From Aplidium turbinatum (Eukaryota; Chordata; Ascidiacea; Aplousobranchia; Polyclinidae): DNA of 64,000 nucleotides. The position numbers and the translations under genes are program-made. The stretch covers positions 6,830,251-6,894,250 of the forward strand of contig OU964931.1 in NCBI GenBank assembly GCA_918807975.1, given 5' to 3'. Of this stretch, positions 35,731-47,700 are shown one piece after another. The notes beneath the pieces are model-generated. The model did no database searches and had not been told where the DNA came from. It saw nothing but the letters and a program-made list of their open reading frames with translations. Numbering within the stretch: position 1 is the stretch's first letter; each line of letters begins with the position of its first letter.

Positions 35731-38700
35731 CTGCGCAAAACAAAGGAAAGCTTGTTAAAAGCAGGGCGCAGTTCGAAACAAAGGGTTGACAACAGGTAAC
35801 TTACCATAGGCTACTAGAATTTGCAAGAGCTCTCATAAGCTACTATAACGCTGCTGCATATCAGGCTTCTAGAAGTTTCGGTTTCAAAGTTAACAAGCTT
35901 TATAAAATTTATAAAAACACTGATGATTATTTTTTAAGATTTCTCCACTTTGAAAAAATCGGCTAAACTTGAAACTCAATGCTGTGCAGGCTACATTCCG
36001 TTTTTGTTTTTTTCAGAAATACTGTTCACTTCTTAAACACATGAATAGTATAGGCTACTAAATCAGCTAACTGCAAGTAACTTAATTCTCTGACTCAGAA
36101 AACCCTTTTCGAAGCTTAGACCCAAAGTGTCGCAGACTTGTAGACGTTTTGAACCACTGACGCAGGCCCGCTCACCGAGATTAAAGTGAAGCTTTCGCTT
36201 GCTGTCTTTAAATTATCCCATCCACTAGGTGCCGCTAAATGGTAAGTGTTTCTTAACTTTTAGAGTTATACGAGTTGTTGAAGAAGTTGTTAGAGTTGTA
36301 CGCTTCATAATCTCGTCGTTATTTTATTCATAAGTAAAATGTTTATGATAATAAAGCGTTGTATCCATTACAACTCCGCGTTGCTTCTCAGTGCTATACA
36401 CAGCAGACAATGTCAACCGGACAGAAGTGCAAATGAGTAGGCCTACATTATCATCCAAATCCATTCTATTGCTGGCCAAACGTGCCAAAGTGCCAAACAG
36501 GACTTTTGAAAAGTCTTTGGTAAGACTCGTCAGGGGATCGAGCATATGCCTATCAATGAGGATGTTTCATTTTTTCAAAAATGCTTGAAGTCTAATTAGA
36601 TCGGATTTTGGTCACATACAGCCGATCCAAAATAGTTTTTTGATCTGACGACGAACTTGTAGAAGGTGCGCAGCCCCCCTAAACTTGAAAAATTGAAGTG
36701 AGGAAAAATTTTCAGGAAGTTTGCGATGTATCGGTAACGGAAAGAGATAGGAAGACGTGTAAGATGTCAACTTATGCGGACTATTGGACACGAAATACAT
36801 TCTTTTGAATGTATGTTTCATGTAAATGAAATTTACTTGTCTCAAGTATCGTTTTTCGCACTAGTTGCAACGTTCCTCTGATAAAATTAAAAGTAAAATT
36901 AACAACAAACAAAATGGTTTATTGCTTCACTGACGTTTCGCGCACCATGACAATGCGCATCATCAGAGCGAATAACATACAAAATAAAATTTTACCAGGT
37001 TATATACTGCAGTGCGATTGAAGGCAAGAAAAAATAAAACAAGCTATATTTTAAAAATTGACCAATGATGTGTGAGCGGTTACTTTCCACGTTAAATTAC
37101 GTAAAAACTTCCAACAATAAACATAAAAATTCGAAGCAGTGACGACCAACAGAAAAAAAAGTGCGATTAAAGGCAAGAGAAATAGAACACAATGTTTAAA
37201 GATTGGCTAATGATGTGTGGTTACTTTCGACGTTAAATTACGTAAAAAACTTCCAACAATAAACATAAATTCGAAGTTTTCAGTGCTATGTCCCGTCTTT
37301 TATTATGATCCATCCCAATCCTTTGCCCCGATGTTCCTTTCCTGACTTTGTTTCAGAAAGATCTCCTGCAAGCTTTTGAAGTTATTGATTTTCCGGAAAC
37401 AAACTTCATTGTTGTGTAAAATTTGATGCACACTTGTAGCCTAAACTTACTCTATATGCCTTAGCACATAAGGTTTGTTGCTCTCTATAATTTGTTATCA
37501 TTGTGGTTACTAGAAAGCGTTTTGCTTCTGTAAAACTGGGAACAAAACATCAAAACTATGAAAACAAGCAGTTTTTGTCAATTAACTTTTTTCCGTTGCA
37601 GACAGGGTGGTAAAATATATTAAGGGCAGATAGAAAGTTGACCATTCCGCCAAAGTTGACACCTTACGTATCTTCCTATTTCTTACAGTTACAGAGATAT
37701 CGCATACTTCCTGCAAATTTTGCCGCGCTGTAATGTTTCAAACATTTTGGAGGGCCTGCGCACCCTCTAAAACTCGCCCGATCGAAAAAATATTTTGGAT
37801 CGGCTATATGACCAAAATCTGATCTGATTAGACTCCAAGGATTTTTGACTTCAAAAATCTTAAAAAATGAAACATCCTACAGAGCAAGTAAAGATTTTTT
37901 TAAAACGGTCTATTCCAGAGTTGTCTTCTTTCAACTACCTTGGTTCTCTCTTGACAGCGGACGCACGATGTAAGAGAGAGATACGAAGAAGAATAGGCCT
38001 AGCTAAAGACGCTTTTAATAGACTACGACCTATTCTATTGGATCGCAAGCTTTCTATTCTTCTGAAGGTGCGACTTCTCAAAGTGTTAGTGTGGTCTGTT
38101 CTCCAGTATGGTTGTGAAACATGGACCTTCAACACAGAAACTAGGCGTAACATTGAAGCAGCTGAAATGTGGTTTTACAGGAGAATGCTCAGGATTTCAT
38201 ATACTGATCACATCACAAAGGCAGAAGTTTTAAACCAGGTACATCAAGACAAGGAACTATTGAACAACATAACTCAAAGGCAACTCAAATTTCTCGGTCA
38301 CATTATCAGAAAAGAAGATTTCGAAAATCTCTGTCTAAGCGGCCGCCTTCTCGGGAAACGTGCTCGTGGCAGACAACGAACAACATTTATATCCAATTTC
38401 AATACATCATTCAGCCAACCAAGAACACTTTGGGACACTGCGCGACAAAGGGAACACTGGAAAAATTTACGAACTGAGCATCTAGTTCATCAAAGGCCGC
38501 ATCGGCTATGACACTGTTGATGATGATGATTCCAGAGTATTGTTGGTAGAGTTATTATCAATTTACTTACCGCTACGTTACGCAATATCAACTCATCCTT
38601 ATTCCCTATCTCGCCTCCATGTACTGCATACTCTTTTTTGTTTTTATGACGCAATATCGGGTAGAGCGGAGAGCGTGCGTCAGCTTTCTCGTATTGCCAT

Positions 38701-41700
38701 GTCACGGGAAGAAGTGGATGGGCACCAATGCACGGGAGACGAGCAGTATCTCCAACAGACACGTGACGCACTAATCGCTCAGCTGGTTCAGGAAGTGAAG
38801 GGAATTCACCTATTGCACAAATCAATCAATCAATGGTTGATTTTAGGGCTTCCTAAATAGGCCTATGGGTCGCGATTGCGACACAAAACAGGGTGGCAAA
38901 TCATAATTTTACGATTGCTAAACAAATGGAAAACAAGCCTACTGTGGGTAATTTACACTGTAAACTGCCCACCAAGAGGTCGCATAGAAAATTGTTTTCT
39001 GGAATAGGGTAGGACATGGCCACCTAAAGATACAGCCTGATTTGTCACATTTTGCAGAAATTTCCAGGTTTTTCTAACTTTGGGCGAACGTTTGAATAAT
39101 TTTTTTCTAAAAATTAGATTTTTACGCTTTCTTTATTCTTTTCCCCAGTTAACACAATAGGTTTTAACATCCTCACGTGTTGAAAAACAAAGAAAATTTG
39201 ATTTTGTAGATTTTAGTCAGACTATTAATTTTCAATAACAGTCTGATTTTGCGTTTTTCAACTTACTTTTTCTCATTTGCTACTGCTTCCCAAGGCAACA
39301 AAAAAGTTTTTTGTCGTTAGGAAACCGCAAAAACATTTCAAAAAATATCAGTCAAGCACTAGCAGTAGCTGTAATCAAAATCTGCAAAATGTGACAAATC
39401 ACTCCGCATCTCCAGGTGGCCATGGGTAGGACAATAAAAAAAAAATTGAGAATCCCTGGTTTATTAGCCAGGACATGGCTTGGAACAGAGCCTACATGTT
39501 CCAAATATACAAGTTATAAATAGGCTACACTGCAAAAGTGAAACAAGTTTTCGTGCTGACAGGGAAAGCAACGAGACGACCACGGTCTACTGGTTCCGCC
39601 AAGGGATTGTAGACTCAAGTCAAAGCAAGCTCTAAAACGTTTTAGCATTGTAATTTGTTGCTGTGCAAACCAGCCCGGTTTGACAGCAAAAGAATTTTGT
39701 TCTAAACAGGTAAGGTAATTTTATTTGAGGAAAGTAATCACAATTTTATATGCTGCTCCTGCAAGAAAACATTAATCCGAATTAGAAGTGTTGGTTCTTG
39801 ATAGTTTTTATGAAAGTCGTCGGAAGCCGGATCCGGCCACTTATAAACCGAGGAGTCGGAGACGTAGCCCATATTTTGTGCCCGACTTCATAGCCCTCAA
39901 CAAAATTTCCCAAAACTTTACACTCAGCAATTTTGTTGGATGCAACAGTGTGCTAAACAGAGTCGGCCAGTGCACCGGGTTCGGATTTACGTTTAGAAAG
40001 GCGGTTCAGCTTAGAAATACGTAAGTTGTACGGCAAATGCTGATTCTCATGCAAGCCATCCTCCGCTTTTCTAGTGAATAATTCAGAAAATGTTGCTTTT
40101 CGGGTCTTTGTCCTGATTTGAATAAATTAACACCTTCGGACGTTGATGGAACTTACAACATGGGAATCGAGTAAAGCCTAACTGTTACTATGAGATATCG
40201 GTTATCATTACCGTTATCGTGGTGATAACAGTATATCCCTGACCCTACAAAACAAAATACCGGTTACCTGATTTTGCTTTAATGAGAAAAAAACCAACAC
40301 GACTGGCGTGACAACGCTCCTTGCAGGTGTTTACAACAATGTAATCACGATACTTCTGCAACCGCGCAAGCTTAGCTGGCGGAAGCATTGAAGAACGGCA
40401 GGAGATGAGATGTTCTTGCAATCCATGACGCGCTTTTTGTTTGGTGTAACAGAAACCTAAAAAAATGTAGTTTCTGTACAACAGATACCAAATTCTTTAG
40501 AAACTGTATTTAGACACCAGCGTAAGTCTTTACACGTCCGCCCCGTTAGCTCAGACTTTACTGTATAGACCAGGGGTCACCAAACTTTTTTTGCATGCGG
40601 GCCACTTTGGCACTAAGGAGAGCTGTGGCGGGCCGCACTAATAAAATGTTAGGTAGGTTGACTCTTATGCTAGAAAAGAACGCATTTCGTACCCAGTATC
40701 CAGCGTTACATGTTGTTCATATTTATGTTAGAATACCGCAGCAACAAAATTAATCGAACAACGCTACTGCCAGAGTGCCAGGCCAAGCTCCTTTTGGAAC
40801 ACTTTTGACTTTTTTAACAATGCCTAATAAACGAGGCCACTTGTTTTGCGCACTTATAGCGAGGCGAGCGGTTTCATCAGAATATTTATCGCCAAGCAAG
40901 AGAGGTGTTGTCACTTCTCTTCACAAAAAATATCTTGCAATTAATAGTTTCAGTAAACCAGGAAATGTTAGACGCATCGCAATACAGGCAACAATAGTCA
41001 CCTGCAAACATATCAGCGAAAAATAGGCTCCAATAACAGGGAAAAAGAAACCAGGCACCATGAAACCAAACGCTTGTGGAAATCAACGAAAAAACGTTTC
41101 TATCGTAACTCATGAACAGTCTTCCCTCTAAAAAGGCAATGCGTCGGTTCTTCATCTTTTTTGTGAGAGTCTACAAAACCGTCTTTCTTTGATTATTATT
41201 AGACAAAGGTCACTTGCGGTGCTTATCAGCGTGGCAAGAATTGTTGATTAAAACACTTTGCAGTACTAAACTAAATATTTTCATAACACAACCAGAAAAA
41301 GTCTTTAAATTTTTATGTAATATTTTCCAATTTATTATAAATTGAGTTGGCACACCGACCTATTTTGCCAACAAAAACTTGCATGAAGGGAACACTGCTC
41401 GTGATGTCGTGAAACACAATAACGGTGAAACGCACACTAGTGTTTACATGACATTTACAAACTTAAAATCAGCAACCCCATGCTCATAGACAATTCCGAA
41501 ATTCGAAAACAGACGTTTTATTTAACCACTGGGACAGTTGGGCTGGACATCGCATTGAAATAACTTTAAGCGACCCCCGCCTAGAACACAATCTGATTGG
41601 TCGGTCTGTGGAATCGTATGCAAAGCAAAAATTTGCTTCCCGGAAAGTATTTTTGCCTTATTGCTCTTTAACTCCTCAAGAAAAATATTTTTGTTTGTAC

Positions 41701-44700
41701 TTGTACGCTGATACCTTTCGCGGGCCGCACATAATCAGCGTGGAGGGCCGCATGCGCCCGCCAGTTGATGACCCCTGGTATAGACGAAGAAACCTCAAGA
41801 TCAAGCGAAGTTGGTTCGGCTCTTGGGGTGTTCGTTTGAGCAACGCATTCCAGGACTGGTCTTTATTCAGCGTCACTTAGTGGATGGATTAGGCCTAATT
41901 AAGACAACATAAAGAAAACTTTGCTCTGTCAAATCTCGGTAACCTGCCAGCGTCAGCAGTACAAAACCTCTAAAAGCACGCGGAACTGCCAGGAATAACT
42001 TAGGCTATTAGAAGCTTTGTAAGTTCGATTAAGCTTCCAAAGAAACTTTCTGATACAGTTAGTAACGTTTATTTTGCGTTATGGTCATTGCCTAGTGCAT
42101 TGCACCGGGTCACGTGCACTTGATTACGTCGTGCCGCCCTGTGGCTGTGAGTAGTTGGTAATTACGGCAGCAGGACTTTTTGGTAGCCACACAATGATTT
42201 GTCCTTAGTTCATTTTAGCTCTACTCGTGTTGAGACCTTTTTCAATTCCTTTACGTTTACCTACAAGCGTAACAGTGGTGTCAGAAGTAAAATAGAATCT
42301 ACGTGGCAGTTTTCCGAAGTGAGAAGATTATTACATTGTCGCAGTGGTTTCTGCACAAATTAGTCATGGAAGAAACAGTCAAAGCAATGCTAGCCACAAT
42401 GGAGAAACAGCAGGAACAGTTTTTATCAATGTTAAATGACATTAGTCGAATGCAAACCAACGAATCAGCGCCAAAGTTTGAAAGTTTCAACCGGGATAAG
42501 GAAAAATGGAAACAGTATATGCAAAAGTTCTTGCATCACATGGACATTTACAATGTTGCAACTGATGACAAGAAAAAGGCATGTTTGTTATCCTGGGTTG
42601 GACCTGAGACGTATAGCTTGATTGAGAATCTTTTTGGTGACAAAAATGTACGTGATAAATCGTTCAAACAAATTTCAGATAAGTTAGCATCGCATTTTAA
42701 AGAAACCATCCATGTTCAAGCAGCGCGCCATAGTTTTTACAACTGTAAATTACAAGTGGGTCAGTCTTATAAAGATTGGACAGCAACTTTACGAGGGCTT
42801 GCTCAAAATTGTGAGTTTATATGCAAAAGTGAGCAATGCAATCATCTCAGCTATGTCGACGAGCAGATTAGAGATGTTATTGTATTAAACACCCCACACC
42901 CTGAAGTCAGGCGTCAATGCTTGACGAATTTAAATTTTTCACTAGATGATGTTCTCAACAAAGCTGAAGTTTATATCAGAACTGTGCAAACCGATAACAT
43001 CCTAAGAGGGGAAGGGACATCAGATGAAGCAGTTGTCGTTAATAAGATGTCCGCAAAGAAACCTTCAGTTGGTTCCACAAATCAAGGTCGCAAGGCGTGG
43101 AAGTCATGTCAGGATTGTTTTTCTAAACATTCTAAGGGTGAATGTCCGTTCAAAAGTTACGTGTGTTACAAGTGCGGAAAAAAAGGGCACATCAAATCTG
43201 TGTGCCAGGCAAAGGGGTTACAACGCCAGCAGAAAGACCGAGTAGAAGCTATAGGCCATGTAAGCAGTTGCAACCAAATTCGAAAGACACCTCCATGGAA
43301 GGAAAAGCGGAACTCAAAAGCTTACCAACGCATCGGAAAGCAAATTTGGATCCGTGCAGAAGTTAACGGCAAACCGTTCACGTGCCAGTGGGACACTGGC
43401 TCAACATGTTCCATGGTTGGGTTAGATGGATACCACGAGTTAGGTTCTCCCACGTGCTATCCATCAGAAACCTCACTTCATGCTTATGGTGGTAGGCCTT
43501 TGCATGTTAAAGGTCAATGCTTCGTAAATGTTAAAATAGGTTGTCAACTGAAGTCAAGGATGAAGTTAATCGTACTAAATGAAAACAAAGGCACAAACCT
43601 AATGGGTCTAGACTGGAGTGACAGTTTTGGCTTGACCAGTCAGGGTATTTCGGTGTTAGATCAAGTTTCAGACAAGAAAAAACATCTCGTATCTTCACAA
43701 GTTCAGCAGACAGAAGAATCCTTGCTAATGCAGAGGGAAAGGCAAGTTTCAGCTTTAACTTGCAAATTTTCCAGAGTTTTTTCGTCTGATCTTGGGAAAT
43801 GTGTTAAGACAAAAGTTTCTATACACTTAAAACCGGAAGCAAAGCCCGTTTTTTCCAAACCAAGACCAATTCCATTTTCCAAAAAGCAAGCTACCAAAGA
43901 AGAATTGGACAGACTTGTGGAGAGCAACGTTTTGCAGCCAATAAATTATAGCGACTGGGCAGCTCCGATCGTAGCGGTGTCGAAAGCAAATGGAAGTATA
44001 CGAATTTGCGGCGATTTCAAGGGACTGAACCAGCAAATACAAGTGGATCAACATCCGTTGCCGACGTTGGACACGTTGCTGGAATCGCTGGGAAAAGGTC
44101 AGTACTTTTCTAAAATTGACTTGTCGGATGCTTACTTGCAATTAGAGCTTCATGACGAAGCAAAAAAACTTTGTGTCATAAACACACCTTTTGGTTTTTT
44201 CCAATACAATCGTATGTGTTTCGGTGTGGCGTCAAGCCCAGCCCAATTTCAACGTTGCATGGATAAAATGATTTCGGGAATCCCTGGTGTAGCAGCATAT
44301 CTAGATGATATCTTAATTACGGGACCGACAGAAAAAGATCATTGGAATAACTTAGAGAAGCTTATGGATCGTTTAAGCGAGTATGGGTTTTGTGTTAAAG
44401 TACAAAAATGTGAATTTTTCAAGGATTCGGTTGAATATCTTGGTCATGTAATCGACAAAGACGGAAAGCGACCGTCGAGCACATCAGCCGAAGCAATAAA
44501 ACAATTACCCCAACCGCAAAACCTTCAAGAACTTCAAGCTTTTTTAGGGAAAATTAACTACATGTATTATACTGTATTAACTTACTGTATGTAACTTACT
44601 GTATTATGGTCGTTTTATAGCAGATCTTCCATACAAGGCAAAACCTTTAAACTCCTTGTTGAAGAAAGGAGCAGTGTTCAGGTGGACACAACATTGCAAA

Positions 44701-47700
44701 CTCGCTTTTCAACAATTGAAGGAGGACGTGATCAATGCAACCACGCTAAGTCACTACGATGAGAGCAAACCACTCATACTAGCCACCGATGCATCCCAGT
44801 ACGGAATAGGAGCAGTTTTGATGCAGAAGCACGATGGTGTGGAACGTCCACTCGCCCATGCATCGAAAACTTTGAGTGAAACGCAGAAGAGGTACTCACA
44901 AATTGAACGAGAAGCGCTCTCTATCACCTATGGAGTAACGAAGTTTTACCAATACCTGTACGGTAGGAAGTTTACTTTAATTATGGATCATAAGCCACTA
45001 GTTTCGATTTTCTCACCAAAAAAGAATCTACCAGTCCTAACAGCTCAGCGTCTTCAACGATGGGCTATTACCTTAATGGCATATCAATATGATATTCAGT
45101 ACAAACCAACTAACCTACATGGTAATGCAGATGGACTGTCTAGATTGCCTATGGGGGTAGACAAAGCGTTTGATGAAAACGAGGAGCGAGAGAATGCGGA
45201 GGTTTCGCATTCTGTAGAGGAAACCATGGACGGTTTACCTTTAACTTCGAACGAGCTTAAAACAAAAACGCTTCACGATCCGGTCTTAAAATTAGTTCTG
45301 TCGTATATCCAGGACGGTTGGCCTAGAAGATTACCTGACAATGATAAGCTTCGCTGCTATGCTTCGTATAAAGACTCGATGTGGGTAGAAAACGATGTTA
45401 TACTATTACAACGTGACGGTTTTCCACGAGCAATAATTCCGCAATGTTTGCAGGCACAAGTTTTAAAACTCTTGCATGAAGGTCACTGGGGAATCACCCG
45501 AACGAAGCAGATGGCACGCAGATACGTATGGTGGCCGCAGTTGAACAAAAGCATCGAAGAGATGGTGAAGTCGTGCGGACCTTGCAGGCTTGTCGCAAAA
45601 GCTCCGGACAAAGAGTACCAAGCATGGCCGAAAACTAAAAAGCCGTGGCAGCGGATTCATCTCGACTATGCTGGACCTTTCTTAGGAAAGATGTGGCTGA
45701 TTTGCGTTGATGCACACTCAAAATATCCTTATGTTTCTATGCAGAACATCGGACAGGCAACTTCTAAAGCAACGATCAGCGCACTTCAACAAATCTTTGC
45801 GATAGAAGGCTCTCCGGACACGATTGTCTCAGACAACGGAAGCCAGTTTACGTCCGGAGAGTTCAAGACATTTTGCATCAAGTTAGGAATACATCACATC
45901 ACCTCGCCAGTGTTCCATCCTGCATCAAATGGCGAAGCGGAACGCTTCGTCCAAACCTTCAAAAGAGCGATGGAAAAAAACTATAAGGGAGAAGTGAGCA
46001 AGCAAAATGCTCATCTCTTAGTAGTCACAACGTACAGAAGCACACCTCACCCATGCCTCGACTGGAAGACTCCAGCCGAAGTTCTTCATGGGCGCCAGCC
46101 GAAAACGCTATTGTCCTTGTTCTCGCCAAAGGAAAAGAGTAATTCAAAACAAGAACCTGCATCTCATAAGCGAAGCTATGAAGAAGGTTCATTGGTTTAT
46201 GCTCGAAACTATGCATCTGGTTCGAAGTGGCTCCCGGGTACGGTAATTAAAAGACGGGGACGTGTCCTGTACAACGTACGAACGGAACGAGGCGTTTGGA
46301 AGAGACACATAAATCAACTTCAGCCCAGGTTTCAAAACGTTCATACTGAAAGTAAAAGTGATTTTTCTGATTCAAGTAAAGTTAAGGTTGCACCAAGTCC
46401 AAAGAAAGATTCCGAACCGACCGATACCAATGAACACTCTGGGCATAGTAAAGCTGTCCCACAGAGACGCTATCCAGTTCGAAACAGACGCAAACCTGAT
46501 TTTTATCAGGCTTAGTCAATACGTTTGTTAGTCGTATGTGCTTCTAACCCTAATTGTAATACGACCATTATTGCAGTGATCTGTCAGAAACACTATATAT
46601 ATTGTGTATGTTAAGTCGTGAATACTTGATTAGTATCACCCTCCCTTAGCTGTAATGTTTTATTTCTACTGCTAAGTGTTAACTTATAAAGGAGGAGTGA
46701 TACAGTTAGTAACGTTTATTTTGCGTTATGGTCATTGCCTAGTGCATTGCACCGGGTCACGTGCACTTGATTACGTCGTGCCGCCCTGTGGCTGTGAGTA
46801 GTTGGTAATTACGGCAGCAGGACTTTTTGGTAGCCACACAATGATTTGTCCTTAGTTCATTTTAGCTCTACTCGTGTTGAGACCTTTTTCAATTCCTTTA
46901 CGTTTACCTACAAGCGTAACACTTTCTTTGTTCAAATTACTACCATTAACTTTTCAGAAAGCACATTAAAGATAAAGCAGTTTCAATAATAAAGATTACC
47001 GTATTTTTTCTTTTCCCCAGTAAAAATACCACATCTGTCACACCTCTGCCATCCAGTCCATTTCCATGTTATCCAGTCGTCTCTGTACTTCCCTGGCTTT
47101 ATCGGCGGTTGCTCTCCAAAATTTTCCAGAACACGGAAAGCTTTGTGTAGATTGACAACGTTCAACTGGTAAACAGCTTGTCGACTTGATTTGAGATTTT
47201 GGTGCACCGGAATGCTTAAAGATACGTTATGCTTAAAATTACTGGATGTTACTTAAAGCGCCATACTTAAACTTAGAAAAAAAAACATCAATAGATTTTT
47301 TAGCTAAAGTTTAAACCCTAAAAACATTTGGCCAACCTATCACTCAAAACAGTATTTCAGTAATTACCTAAGCCACCATGCAACTCTACACTGTGTTTAC
47401 ATGGACTTTCCATGCCAAATAGAATGTGTAATGTGGTAAACCAGCGCCTGCTTCTATCAAAAATGATTATACAGTATTAATATATTTATATCATATAGTT
47501 CTCTTATTTTATCAATTACTTTTGAAGTGTCTTTGAACATTTATTTTCATTACCAGCGCTAAAACAAAAGTAGCCACTGACAAAAAATAAATTATGCCAG
47601 ATCATGAAGACCTTCAATAACCGGACTGCCACAACCCGCATAAACGGGGCATGGCGTAATGACACAAGCGACTTGCGCCAGGAAATGGCTGGTGTGCCAG

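Larger units (their letters stand above)
42051..46921 (+). mobile_element. Ty3/gypsy LTR retrotransposon, young but broken
   Basis: Two LTRs of 224 bp (42,051-42,274 and 46,698-46,921), identical by eye, with a 5-bp target duplication CTTTC (42,046-42,050 and 46,922-46,926). A primer-site-like TGGTGTCAGAAG lies just inside the left LTR and a purine tract AAAGGAGGAG abuts the right LTR. The parts in order are gag with a CCHC knuckle (about 42.4-43.3 kb), aspartic protease (about 43.4 kb), reverse transcriptase (about 43.8-44.5 kb), RNase H (about 44.7-45.1 kb) and integrase with HHCC and DDE parts (about 45.4-46.2 kb). That order is the Ty3/gypsy one. It looks nearly whole, with about one break. 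Identical LTRs imply recent insertion. It lies in the intron between exons 8 and 9 of the host gene, in antisense orientation to it. Confidence 0.93.

Noticed and set aside
36915-36970. Minus-strand CTGATGA…GCGCGAAAC resembling a hammerhead ribozyme core
   Set aside because: Stem II would need an extra unpaired U after the CUGAUGA box, and I found no partner for stem III and no cleavage site in either permutation. At most a relic.
39788-40024. Plus-strand frame with SRRKPDPATYKPRSRRR
   Set aside because: No family recognised, no partner exons, antisense within an intron of the host gene.
47526-47585. SGYFCFSAGNENK after a good TTTTTTGTCAG acceptor, looking like an Ig F strand exon
   Set aside because: It would duplicate the DSGLYFC already supplied by exon 7, and its phase at the next donor does not join exon 8 without a stop. 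Possibly a decayed duplicate exon.
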